From the NCBI RefSeq assembly GCF_001485535.1, contig NZ_BCMZ01000001.1, forward strand, positions 124,001 to 188,000: a DNA stretch of 64,000 bases, given 5' to 3'. The notes below the pieces were generated by a model. The model saw only the letters and a program-made list of their open reading frames with translations. It was not told the DNA's origin and made no database searches. The translations under genes were made by a program, and so were the position numbers. Shown here piece by piece: positions 50,739 through 59,410 of the stretch (position 1 is its first letter; each line of letters begins with the position of its first letter). Source of the DNA: Halobacterium sp. CBA1132. Its GTDB lineage: Archaea; Halobacteriota; Halobacteria; Halobacteriales; Halobacteriaceae.

Positions 50739-52151
50739 ATGCGATGTAACCGCCGTGAGTTCCTCGCTGCCACAGGTCTGGCTGGCGTCGCCGGACTCGC
50801 CGGCTGTACGTCACCCGACGAACCGAGTGACACGACTACCTCCACCGAAGCACCGCCGGTCACGACCGTCGACGATCCGTCGTACGACCTCGGCGTGACC
50901 CACGACATCGAGAACTGGGCAGAGTACGACCCCGACTGGTCGCATCCGACGGCCGCCCCGAACCTCGACGTGACGACCGAAACCGTCGTCGAGGGGCTCA
51001 AAATCCCGTGGGATCTGGCGTTCGCGCCGAACGGCGACCTGTTCATCAGCGAGCGCGTTGGGCGAATATCGCGGTACCGCTCCGACGACCTGGAGACCGT
51101 CGCGTCCCCGGACGTGATCGATCACGCCGACTCGATTGCGCCCGGCGAGGACGGCAACTGGTGGGCGGCCGGCAGCGAGGGCGGCCTGATGGGGCTGGCG
51201 GTCCACCCGAACTACCCGGACGTCCCGCTCGTGTACGCCATCTACACCCGCAAGGACGAGCCCGCTGTCTCCGGCGGCGACCCCTTCGTCAATCGGCTCT
51301 CGTACTTCGACGTCTCCGCGGATGACCCCGCCGACAACGAGACGGTCGTGATCGACGACATCCCCGGGAACGAGATCATCCACAACGGCGCGCGACTCAC
51401 GTTCGGTCCCGAGAACTACCTGTGGGTGACCACGGGCGACGCCGCGTCGGTCAACCCGGAACTCGGGACGAACCAGCCGCTCCCCCAGATGCCCTCCTCG
51501 CTCGCGGGGAAGGTCCTCCGGGTCGAGCCGGACGGAGGCGCACCGGAGGATAACCCCGACCTCGGTGGCGACCCGCGCGTGTTCACCTACGGCCACCGGA
51601 ACCCCCAGGGCATCACGTTCCTGCCGGACGGGACGCCCGTGGAGAACGAGCACGGGCCGTCGGCCCACGACGAGGTGAACGTGCTGGAAGCCGGGGGGAA
51701 CTACGGGTGGGGGCCCGAGGGCGAGCGCGCGCGCACGGCGGAGACGTACCGCGGCACCGACTACGCGCGCCCGGTCGTGAACACCGAGGAGACGTGGGCG
51801 CCGCCGGGGTCGGTGTTCTACACGGCGGACGCGGTGCCGTCGTGGCAGAATCGGCTCGTCATCGGCGGCCTGTATTCCCAACGCATCAACCTCGTCACCA
51901 TCTATCCGACGGACGGCGAACCGGCGTCCGCCGAGAACGGCGGCACGCGCTACGACGCGGACTGGATGAATTCCGACTACAGCGCGGTCCACCACGTCGC
52001 ACTCGAAGACGAACTCGGCCGCATCCGGCACGTCGAGCAAGGACCAGACGGCGCGCTGTACGCGGTGACATCGAACCGCGACGGCCGCGCGCAGGGCGAA
52101 CAGTTCCCGCGAGAAGGCGACGACCGCCTCGTCCGCATCACGCCCGCCTAG
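50739..52151 (+). CDS. PQQ-dependent sugar dehydrogenase, Tat lipoprotein
   Basis: A 470-residue soluble-type (GDH-B-like) quinoprotein. The N terminus is MRCNRREFLAATGLAGVAGL and ends in lipobox LAGC, so it is exported by Tat and lipid-anchored. A Thr/Ser linker precedes the six-bladed propeller. Conserved pieces include GLKIPWDLAFAPNGDLFISE, GGLMGLAVHPNYP, TTGDAASVNPEL, YGHRNPQGITFLPDGT and EAGGNYGWGPEGE. It is a periplasmic-side oxidase of sugars. It lies between ribosomal gene rpsG and fusA, unrelated to translation. Confidence 0.88.
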   Translation: MRCNRREFLAATGLAGVAGLAGCTSPDEPSDTTTSTEAPPVTTVDDPSYDLGVTHDIENWAEYDPDWSHPTAAPNLDVTTETVVEGLKIPWDLAFAPNGDLFISERVGRISRYRSDDLETVASPDVIDHADSIAPGEDGNWWAAGSEGGLMGLAVHPNYPDVPLVYAIYTRKDEPAVSGGDPFVNRLSYFDVSADDPADNETVVIDDIPGNEIIHNGARLTFGPENYLWVTTGDAASVNPELGTNQPLPQMPSSLAGKVLRVEPDGGAPEDNPDLGGDPRVFTYGHRNPQGITFLPDGTPVENEHGPSAHDEVNVLEAGGNYGWGPEGERARTAETYRGTDYARPVVNTEETWAPPGSVFYTADAVPSWQNRLVIGGLYSQRINLVTIYPTDGEPASAENGGTRYDADWMNSDYSAVHHVALEDELGRIRHVEQGPDGALYAVTSNRDGRAQGEQFPREGDDRLVRITPA

Positions 52152-52916
52152 TCAGTCCGCGGCTGGACCTGTCGTCGTCTCTTGGGCGTCGACGTACGTG
52201 CGGATGGTGTCGACGAGGCCACGGCGGCAGTCGCTCTCGTCGGGGTCGGCGGTGAGGTCCGCGAACCGCTCCCGAAAGGATTCGACATCGATTTCGGGGG
52301 CGTCCTCGCCCGCGGCGTGCGCGAGGTCGTAGATGCGGTGGTCGTCGGTGACCGCGTCGTGGCGTTCGAGGAGCGCGAGCGCGAACGCGGCGTTGACGGC
52401 GGTCATCGAGGGGTCCGCGCCCGCGGTGAGTCGCTGGCCGACGGACGGGCCGGCGGCCGGCTGGTCGGCGACGGCGGCCGCGAGTTCGGATTCGAGGAAC
52501 GCGACGAGTTTGTCGGTCGGGCCGACCGAGAGCGTGATGTCGTCGGCGTAGATGTCCTTGACGTGGTTGGCAATCTGGTAGCAGTGCGTGAGCACCCGGC
52601 GTTCGACGCTGCGGCCCGTCAGCGCCAAGAAGAGGATTTCGTCCATCGAGAAGACGTGGCTCGGGTGGTCGTGTTCGTGGCGCAGCATGTGGGAGAACTC
52701 GTGGAGCGCGAGTTCGCGGGCCATCACGGACGTGGCGGCCTGCTGGGAGATGTTGAGAACGTGGTGGTCGTCGTAGTGGCCGGCCCACGTCCGTTCGTCG
52801 GGGTTCTCTCGGATGCGTACCTCGACGGGCTGTTCGAGGTCGTGTTCGGTCTCGAAGACGTCGCGGGCGCCGAGAAACGGTTCGGCGGGCCCCCCACTCG
52901 TCACGCGCAACTCCAT
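52152..52916 (-). CDS. DUF5781-type predicted metallopeptidase
   Basis: A 254-residue soluble protein with the zinc-peptidase motif HEFSHMLRHEHDHPSH (HEXXH) near residues 92-107 and an upstream VLNISQQAATSVMARELALH. The N terminus is MELRVTSGGPAEPFLGARDV. The family is known as DUF5781 in haloarchaea and usually sits near fusA. Whether it is an active protease is not known. Convergent with the PQQ dehydrogenase, divergent from fusA. Confidence 0.85.
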   Translation of the reverse strand: MELRVTSGGPAEPFLGARDVFETEHDLEQPVEVRIRENPDERTWAGHYDDHHVLNISQQAATSVMARELALHEFSHMLRHEHDHPSHVFSMDEILFLALTGRSVERRVLTHCYQIANHVKDIYADDITLSVGPTDKLVAFLESELAAAVADQPAAGPSVGQRLTAGADPSMTAVNAAFALALLERHDAVTDDHRIYDLAHAAGEDAPEIDVESFRERFADLTADPDESDCRRGLVDTIRTYVDAQETTTGPAAD

Positions 52917-53081
52917 GGTATTTATTCACACGGTGTTCGCGACAAAGACTCTTTCGCCCACGGCAGCCACCACGGGCGTCGAGCACAATCAGACGAGTCG
53001 GCGGCTACGCCTCGTGTTCCGGCGTACCGCACTCCCGGCAAAACACTATCCTTTTGAACCCGCTAGCAGTATGAATGGCTA

Positions 53082-55271
53082 ATGGGCCGACGCAAGAAGA
53101 TTGTCGAGAAGTGCGAACGGCTGATGGACCAGCCGGAGCAGATCCGGAACATCGCCATCGCCGCGCACGTCGACCACGGTAAGACCACGCTGACCGACAA
53201 CCTGCTGGCCGGCGCCGGCATGATTTCCGAGGACACCGCCGGCGAGCAGCTGGCGATGGACACCGAGGAGGACGAACAGGAACGCGGCATCACCATCGAC
53301 GCCGCGAACGTCTCCATGACCCACGAGTACGAGGGCGAAGACCACCTCATCAACCTCATCGACACGCCCGGCCACGTCGACTTCGGTGGCGACGTGACGC
53401 GTGCGATGCGCGCCGTCGACGGCGCGCTCGTCGTGGTGGACGCCGTCGAGGGCGCCATGCCCCAGACGGAGACAGTGCTCCGGCAGGCGCTCCGAGAGGG
53501 CGTCAAGCCGACGCTGTTCATCAACAAAGTCGACCGCCTCATCTCCGAACTGCAGGAGGGTCCCGAGGAGATGCAGGAGCGGCTCCTGAGCGTCATCCGC
53601 GAGGTCAACGAGCTCATCCGCGGGATGACCGAGGAGATGGACGACATCACCGAGGACTGGACGGTCTCCGTCGAGGGCGGCACCGTCGGCTTCGGCTCCG
53701 CGCTCTACAAGTGGGGCGTCTCGATGCCGTCGATGCAGCGCACCGGCATGGACTTCGGCGACATCATGGAGCTGGAGCGCTCGGACAAGCGCCAGGAGCT
53801 CCACGAGCGCACGCCCCTGTCGGACGTCGTCCTCGACATGGTCTGTGAGCACTTCCCGGACCCCATCGAGGCCCAGCCCCACCGCATTCCGCGCATCTGG
53901 CGGGGCGACGCGGACTCCGAAATCGCGGACACGATGCGGATGGTCAACGAGGACGGCGAAGTCGTCCTGATGGTCACCGACATCGGCATCGACCCGCACG
54001 CCGGCGAAATCGCCGCGGGTCGCGTGTTCTCCGGCACACTCGAGAAGGGCCAAGAGCTGTACGTCTCCGGGACCGCGGGCAAGAACCGCATCCAGAGCGT
54101 CGGCATCTACATGGGCGGCGAGCGCGAGGAAGTCGACGAGGTTCCCGCAGGGAACATCGCCGCCGTCACCGGCCTCAAGGACGCCATCGCCGGGTCCACG
54201 GTTTCCAGCGTCGAGATGACGCCGTTCGAGTCCATCGAACACATCTCGGAGCCGGTCATCACGAAGTCCGTCGAGGCGCAGAACATGGACGACCTGCCGA
54301 AGCTCATCGAGACGCTCCAGCAGGTCGCCAAGGAAGACCCGACCATCCAGATCGAGATCAACGAGGACACCGGCGAGCACCTCATCTCCGGGCAGGGTGA
54401 ACTCCACCTCGAAGTCATCACCCAGCGCATCGAGCGCAACCAGGGCATCCCCGTGAACACCGGCGAACCCATCGTCGTGTTCCGCGAGTCCCCGACCAGC
54501 GACTCCCGCGAGGTCGAGGGCGTCTCCCCGAACCGCCACAACAAGTTCTACATCACCATCGAGCAGCTCGACGACGACGTCCTCGAGCAGCTCCGCCTCG
54601 GCGAAGTGTCGATGGACATGCCCGAACAGGAGCGCCGCGAAGCGCTCCAGGACGCCGGCATGGACAAGGACACCTCGCAGAGCGTCGAGAACATCATCGG
54701 GAAGAACATCTTCATCGACGACACGAAGGGTATCCAGCACCTCAACGAGACGATGGAACTCGTCGTCGAGGGCCTCGAAGAGGCGCTCGGTGACGGTCCG
54801 CTGGCCGCCGAACCCGTCGAGGGTGCGCTCATCCGACTCCACGATGCGCGCCTCCACGAGGACGCCATCCACCGCGGTCCCGCGCAGGTCATCCCCGCCG
54901 TCCGCGACGCCGTCCACCGCGGCCTCATGGACGCCGAGATTCGCCTGCTCGAACCGATTCAGGACGTCCGTATCGACGTTCCCTCCGAGCACATGGGCGC
55001 CGCGTCCGGCGAGATTCAGGGACGCCGCGGCCGCGTCGACGACATGTACCAAGAGGGCGGCATGATGGTCGTCGAGGGCATCGCGCCCGTCGAAGAGATG
55101 ATTGGCTTCTCCAGTGACATCCGCTCGGCCACCGAGGGCCGCGCGTCCTGGAACACGGAGAACGCCGGCTTCCGCGTCATGGCCGACAACCTCCAGCCCG
55201 AAATCATCAAGCAGATTCGAGAGCGCAAGGGCATGAAGACCGAGCTGCCCGAGCAGATCGGTTACTTCTAA
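53082..55271 (+). CDS. fusA: Translation elongation factor EF-2
   Basis: A 729-residue translocase. The GTPase motifs are AHVDHGKTT (residues 28-36), DTPGHVD and NKVD. The switch I region [13 protein letters not shown] is intact. Domain IV carries the diphthamide His in [20 protein letters not shown]. It moves tRNA and mRNA after peptide bond formation. The stop codon is followed at once by gtacctttttactt, part of a repeat element (see 55272). Confidence 0.97.
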   Translation: MGRRKKIVEKCERLMDQPEQIRNIAIAAHVDHGKTTLTDNLLAGAGMISEDTAGEQLAMDTEEDEQERGITIDAANVSMTHEYEGEDHLINLIDTPGHVDFGGDVTRAMRAVDGALVVVDAVEGAMPQTETVLRQALREGVKPTLFINKVDRLISELQEGPEEMQERLLSVIREVNELIRGMTEEMDDITEDWTVSVEGGTVGFGSALYKWGVSMPSMQRTGMDFGDIMELERSDKRQELHERTPLSDVVLDMVCEHFPDPIEAQPHRIPRIWRGDADSEIADTMRMVNEDGEVVLMVTDIGIDPHAGEIAAGRVFSGTLEKGQELYVSGTAGKNRIQSVGIYMGGEREEVDEVPAGNIAAVTGLKDAIAGSTVSSVEMTPFESIEHISEPVITKSVEAQNMDDLPKLIETLQQVAKEDPTIQIEINEDTGEHLISGQGELHLEVITQRIERNQGIPVNTGEPIVVFRESPTSDSREVEGVSPNRHNKFYITIEQLDDDVLEQLRLGEVSMDMPEQERREALQDAGMDKDTSQSVENIIGKNIFIDDTKGIQHLNETMELVVEGLEEALGDGPLAAEPVEGALIRLHDARLHEDAIHRGPAQVIPAVRDAVHRGLMDAEIRLLEPIQDVRIDVPSEHMGAASGEIQGRRGRVDDMYQEGGMMVVEGIAPVEEMIGFSSDIRSATEGRASWNTENAGFRVMADNLQPEIIKQIRERKGMKTELPEQIGYF

Positions 55272-55395
55272 GTACCTTTTTACTTCGTCGGGTGCGCTCG
55301 CTTCACTCGCGCACCGCTCCTCGCAAAAAGCTACGCTAAAAACTTCCTGCGCTCACTTCGTTCGCGCAGTGAAACGCGCGGCGGAGCCGCGCGTA
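55272..55395. repeat. Modular palindromic element after fusA
   Basis: It begins with gtacctttttactt (55272-55285), exact reverse complement of 19112-19125. Then follow the hairpin ggtgcgc/gcgcacc around loop tcgcttcactc (55291-55315), the 27-nt core (55317-55343, one mismatch to the complement of 19002-19028), the hairpin ctgcgc/gcgcag around loop tcacttcgttc (55347-55369), and cgcgcggc/gccgcgcg (55375-55393). It is the same element as at 18931-19128 in the other orientation, without the two-hairpin module. Beyond it, up to 55607, lies the promoter of the ACT gene (gcttatagcg near 55468). Confidence 0.8.
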
Positions 55396-55607
55396 TGCTG
55401 TCTTCTCGACAGCGGTGGCCATCCCCGCACACGTCCCGTCAATCGGTAGGATTTGTGCGGGCCGAAGGCTTATAGCGCGAACGTCCCCCAGTGAGAATGT
55501 ATGCACGCAGGCAGACGCGCCCGGCGTGGTATCGGCACGGAGCGACAGCACTCGCGCTCGCAGCCGACAACAACAGCCGGGGCGTCGCCGACAACGGGTG
55601 GTCGACA

Positions 55608-56129
55608 GTGAGCGAAGCAGACGACCGCGCGCACACGCTCCGCCTGGAGCTCGTCGACGAGCCCGGGGAGCTGTTGCGCGCGCTCTCCCCGATCTCGGAA
55701 CACGGCGGCAACCTCCTCTCGATCTTCCACGAGCGGGGGTCGCTGACGCCGCGGGGCCACATCCCAGTGGAGGTGGACTTGGAGTGTTCGCCCGAGCGCT
55801 TCGAGCGCATCGTTGAGGCGCTCCGGGATGCCGGCGTCACCATCATCCAAGCCGACTCCGAGCGGTACGGGGAGGCGCTCAGCGTTCTGCTGGTCGGTGA
55901 CCTCGTCGACACGGACCTCTCGGACACGCTCGCGGAACTGGAGGACTGCGGGAGCGCGACGGTCGCGGACTTCTCGCTGACCACCGAGAAGGGTACCGAG
56001 GGCGTCTCCAGCGCCCGCGTCCGACTGGCAATCGAGTCCGGCAGCACGGAGCGCGCGCTCGAACAAGTCCGGTCGGTGGCGTCACAGAAAGACCTCTCTG
56101 TCGTCGAACCGCTCGTGGGGGAACTATGA
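55608..56129 (+). CDS. ACT-domain amino-acid-binding protein
   Basis: A 173-residue protein with two ACT domains. The first reads RLELVDEPGELLRALSPISE and GGNLLSIFHERG, the usual ligand loop; the second is VLLVGDLVDTDLSDTLAELE. The GTG at 55608 (MSEADDRAHTLRLEL) fits the family. The frame is open further upstream and the box A at about 55468 would fit a start near 55497, so a longer product cannot be excluded. It overlaps the homoserine dehydrogenase gene by 4 bp and probably regulates it by binding threonine or a related amino acid. Confidence 0.85.
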   Translation: MSEADDRAHTLRLELVDEPGELLRALSPISEHGGNLLSIFHERGSLTPRGHIPVEVDLECSPERFERIVEALRDAGVTIIQADSERYGEALSVLLVGDLVDTDLSDTLAELEDCGSATVADFSLTTEKGTEGVSSARVRLAIESGSTERALEQVRSVASQKDLSVVEPLVGEL

Positions 56130-57067
56130 GACTGGCAGTGATGGGCGCCGGCGACGTCGGCCGCGCGGTCGCGGACCTCGCCGGCGAGTACGGCCACACG
56201 GTGACGGCGTTCGCCGACTCGGCGAGCGCCATCGTCGACCCCGACGGCATCGACGTCGACGCTGCACTCGACCACAAGAAGAACGTCGGCACCGTCGGCG
56301 AGGGCGACCCCGCGGACGCGCTCGGCGCCGACTACGACGCGCTCGTGGAGGCGACGCCGACGACGCTCGGGGACGCCCACCCGGGCTTCGAGCACGTGCG
56401 CGCGGCGCTGGAGACCGACCGACACGTCGTCCTCGCGAACAAGGGGCCGGTCGCCGAGCGCTACGACGACCTCCGAGGGCTGGAAGCCGACAGCGCGGGG
56501 TCGATTCGGTTCGAAGCGACTGTCGCCGGCGCCATCCCGGCGCTGTCGACCATCGACGGCATCGGTGCCGAGCGCGTGACCGCCGCGCGCGGCGTGCTCA
56601 ACGGCACGGCGAACTTCATCCTGACGCGGATGGCCGCGGACGGCCTCGACTACGAACACGTGCTCGCGGAAGCCCAAGACCTCGGCGTCGCGGAAGCGGA
56701 CCCGACGTTCGACGTCGAGGGGACGGACGCGGCGCTGAAGTGCGCGATTCTCGCGAACGTCATCCACGGCGGCGGCTACTCGCTGTCCGACGTCGACGTC
56801 GAGGGCATCACGGACGTCCCGCCGTCGGCGCTGGACCTCGCCTCGGAGGACGGCCGGACGGTTCGCCTCATCGGCGAGGTGACCGAGGACGGCGCCCGCG
56901 TGGGGCCGCGCCTCGTCCCGGAGAACCACACGCTCGCGGTGTCCGGGACGATGAACATCGTCCAACTGGAGACCGAACACGCCGGCCGCCTGAACCTCTC
57001 GGGGCGAGGCGCCGGCGGTCCCGAGACGGCAACGGCCGTGCTGGGCGACGTCGGCCGGCTGGAGTAG
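56126..57067 (+). CDS. hom: Homoserine dehydrogenase
   Basis: A 313-residue enzyme reducing aspartate semialdehyde to homoserine, on the way to threonine and methionine. The NAD(P) loop is MGAGDVGRAVADLAG. The catalytic domain shows HVVLANKGPVAERY and the signature GVLNGTANFILTRM. Its own ACT domain is absent; the upstream gene supplies two, an arrangement common in haloarchaea. Coupled by ATGA overlap to that gene. Confidence 0.93.
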   Translation: MRLAVMGAGDVGRAVADLAGEYGHTVTAFADSASAIVDPDGIDVDAALDHKKNVGTVGEGDPADALGADYDALVEATPTTLGDAHPGFEHVRAALETDRHVVLANKGPVAERYDDLRGLEADSAGSIRFEATVAGAIPALSTIDGIGAERVTAARGVLNGTANFILTRMAADGLDYEHVLAEAQDLGVAEADPTFDVEGTDAALKCAILANVIHGGGYSLSDVDVEGITDVPPSALDLASEDGRTVRLIGEVTEDGARVGPRLVPENHTLAVSGTMNIVQLETEHAGRLNLSGRGAGGPETATAVLGDVGRLE

Positions 57068-57206
57068 CGGGCGCCGCCGATTCGTGTGGCGTGTTGCCAC
57101 AAACCCCGAGCATGCGTCGGGGTGGCGCTGAGTGCGTACCGAAATGGTTTTAGTGCGAACTGCCGAATGATTCCCACAGAGCGCGCCTTTCGCGCGATAC
57201 TAGACA

Positions 57207-58472
57207 ATGAGCGACGAACGACACCAGAACCTGGCCGTCATTGGCCACGTCGACCACGGCAAGAGCACGATGGTCGGGCGCCTCCTCTACGAAACGGGGA
57301 GCGTTCCCGAGCACGTCATTGAACAGCACAAAGAAGAAGCCGAGGAGAAGGGCAAGGGCGGCTTCGAGTTCGCCTACGTCATGGACAACCTCGCCGAAGA
57401 GCGTGAGCGCGGGGTCACCATCGACATCGCCCACCAGGAATTCAGCACCGACGAGTACGAGTTCACTATCGTCGACTGTCCTGGCCACCGCGACTTCGTG
57501 AAGAACATGATTACGGGTGCGTCCCAGGCGGACAACGCCGTCCTCGTCGTCGCCGCCGACGACGGTGTCGCGCCCCAGACCCGCGAGCACGTGTTCCTCT
57601 CGCGGACGCTCGGCATCGACGAACTCATCGTCGCTGTCAACAAGATGGACATCGTCGACTACGACGAGTCCAAGTACAACCAGGTTGTCTCCGACGTCAA
57701 GGACCTGTTCGGTCAGGTCGGCTTCGCGACGGAGGACGCCTCGTTCATCGCGACGTCCGCCTTCGAAGGCGACAACGTCTCCGAGCACTCCGAGAACACT
57801 CCCTGGTACGACGGCCCGACACTGCTGGAGGCCCTCAACGACCTCCCGGCGCCGTCCCCGCCGACGGACACCGACCTCCGTCTCCCCATCCAGGACGTCT
57901 ACACCATCTCCGGCATCGGTACCGTCCCCGTCGGACGTATCGAGACCGGTGTGATGAACATGGGCGACAACGTCAGCTTCCAGCCGTCTGACGTCGGTGG
58001 CGAGGTCAAGACCATCGAGATGCACCACGAGGAAGTCGACAAGGCCGAGCCCGGTGACAACGTCGGGTTCAACGTCCGCGGCATCGGCAAGGACGACATC
58101 CGTCGCGGTGACGTCTGTGGTCCGGCCGACGACCCGCCGACGGTCGCCGAGACGTTCACGGCGCAGGTCGTCGTGATGCAGCACCCGTCCGTCATCACGG
58201 CGGGCTACACGCCGGTCTTCCACGCCCACACGGCGCAGGTCGCGTGTACCATCGAGTCCATCGACAAGAAGATGGACCCCTCCTCGGGCGAGACCCAGGA
58301 GGAGAACCCGGACTTCATCCAGTCCGGCGACGCAGCGGTCGTCACCGTGCGCCCGCAAAAGCCCCTCAGCATCGAGCCGTCCTCCGAGATTCCGGAGCTC
58401 GGCTCGTTCGCCGTCCGCGACATGGGTCAGACCATCGCCGCCGGCAAAGTCCTGGACGTCAACGAAGCCTAA
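57207..58472 (+). CDS. tuf: Translation elongation factor EF-1 alpha
   Basis: A 421-residue GTPase that brings aminoacyl-tRNA to the ribosome. GTPase motifs are GHVDHGKST (residues 13-21), [12 protein letters not shown] and NKMD. The switch region [15 protein letters not shown] is intact. Domains 2 and 3 contain [19 protein letters not shown] and [18 protein letters not shown] box-A-like ggttttagtg lies about 57143-57152, leaving a leader of about 35 nt. rpsJ follows after 3 bp, the usual archaeal pairing. Confidence 0.97.
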   Translation: MSDERHQNLAVIGHVDHGKSTMVGRLLYETGSVPEHVIEQHKEEAEEKGKGGFEFAYVMDNLAEERERGVTIDIAHQEFSTDEYEFTIVDCPGHRDFVKNMITGASQADNAVLVVAADDGVAPQTREHVFLSRTLGIDELIVAVNKMDIVDYDESKYNQVVSDVKDLFGQVGFATEDASFIATSAFEGDNVSEHSENTPWYDGPTLLEALNDLPAPSPPTDTDLRLPIQDVYTISGIGTVPVGRIETGVMNMGDNVSFQPSDVGGEVKTIEMHHEEVDKAEPGDNVGFNVRGIGKDDIRRGDVCGPADDPPTVAETFTAQVVVMQHPSVITAGYTPVFHAHTAQVACTIESIDKKMDPSSGETQEENPDFIQSGDAAVVTVRPQKPLSIEPSSEIPELGSFAVRDMGQTIAAGKVLDVNEA

Positions 58473-58475
58473 TCC

Positions 58476-58784
58476 ATGCAGCAGGCACGCGTTCGTCTCG
58501 CCGGCGTCAATCCCGACGACCTCGACAACATCTGCGACGACGTCCGAGAGATCGCGGACAAGACCGGCGTGAAGCTCAGTGGGCCGGTCCCGCTCCCGAC
58601 GAAGACTCTCGAAGTCCCCTCGCGGAAGTCCCCCGACGGCGAAGGGACGGCCACGTGGGAGCACTGGGAGATGCGCGTCCACAAGCGTCTCATCGACATC
58701 GATGCGGACGAACGCGCGCTCCGCCAGCTGATGCGGATTCAGGTGCCCAACGAAGTCAGCATCGAGATCGTTCTCGAAGACTGA
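58476..58784 (+). CDS. rpsJ: 30S ribosomal protein S10
   Basis: A 102-residue ribosomal protein starting [20 protein letters not shown]. The conserved middle [20 protein letters not shown] and the end [20 protein letters not shown] are characteristic of archaeal S10. It lies 3 bp after tuf and is co-transcribed with it. About 130 bp without a gene follow before tRNA-Ala. Confidence 0.97.
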   Translation: MQQARVRLAGVNPDDLDNICDDVREIADKTGVKLSGPVPLPTKTLEVPSRKSPDGEGTATWEHWEMRVHKRLIDIDADERALRQLMRIQVPNEVSIEIVLED

Positions 58785-58917
58785 CGCGGGCGACGACACC
58801 GCCTTCCTCACTTATTCACGCCGCGTAGCTGTGGCTCCGCGACGCCGTGCGTGAGTCGTTGACTGGCGGCTCACGAAACAGAAGTCTGAAATACGTCCGT
58901 CGACTTCGATTGGGTGC

Positions 58918-58989
58918 GGGCTCGTAGATCAGTGGTAGATCGCTTCCTTCGCAAGGAAGAGGCCCTGGGTTCAAATCCCAGCGAGTCCA
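58918..58989 (+). tRNA. tRNA-Ala (CGC)
   Basis: A 72-nt cloverleaf. Acceptor gggctcg pairs with cgagtcc, with A as discriminator. The D arm is gatc-agtggta-gatc. The anticodon stem cttcc/ggaag encloses ttcgcaa with anticodon CGC, reading GCG alanine codons. The T arm is ctggg-ttcaaat-cccag. No intron and no encoded CCA. Several copies of its 3' end follow. Confidence 0.95.
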
Positions 58990-59330
58990 CTTCTCCAACT
59001 CTCGACCGCGAAGCGACTGGTGTGTCGCTTCGCGTCGACACGGTGTATTGGACGAGTCGGGATTTGAAGCCCTACGAGACTCGCTACGCTCGTCTCGTTC
59101 CGGGTTCAAATCCCGGCAGACTCGCGTCGCGAGTCTGCCGACCTTCGCGAAACCGTCGGTTTCGCTCAGTCCCAGCGAGTCCATTCCTTCGCTCACTTCG
59201 TTCGCTTCGTCATTCCCTCGCTGACTGTTCGCTCGCTACGCTCGCGTGAGCGAAGCGAACGCGGGCTCGAAAGAACTCGTTCTTTCGGCGCTCGCGAGAA
59301 TCCCAGCGGGTCCTGTACCCGAGTACGCAA
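58990..59330. repeat. Cluster of tRNA 3'-end remnants and hairpins
   Basis: The 16-nt end of tRNA-Ala (58974-58989) recurs at 59168-59183 with one mismatch and at 59299-59314 with two. A separate tRNA-like T arm (ccggg-ttcaaat-cccgg) is at 59100-59116. Between them are loop-conserved hairpins at 59075-59097 (cgagac/gtctcg around tcgctacgctc) and 59243-59263 (cgcgt/acgcg around gagcgaagcga), and an 11-bp stem cgcgaagcgac/gtcgcttcgcg near 59008-59035. No protein gene is credible here. This marks a worn integration site. Confidence 0.75.
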
Positions 59331-59370
59331 CGACCGACAGTCGTTTGTGGGTATCCAGTTGCGTTCCCCC

Positions 59371-59410
59371 TAGTTTCAATAGCCTGACTCACCCCCTCTA
59401 CGGCATCACG
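59371..59410 (+). promoter_or_regulatory. Promoter of the type IIG enzyme
   Basis: Box-A-like gtttcaatag (about 59373-59382) lies about 30 bp before the ATG at 59411, consistent with a leaderless transcript. It supports this ATG over the longer open frame that extends back into the tRNA-remnant region. Confidence 0.5.

Noticed and set aside
59246-59410. Upstream extension of the type IIG protein
   Set aside because: The extra codons run through tRNA remnants and hairpins and lie before the box A.
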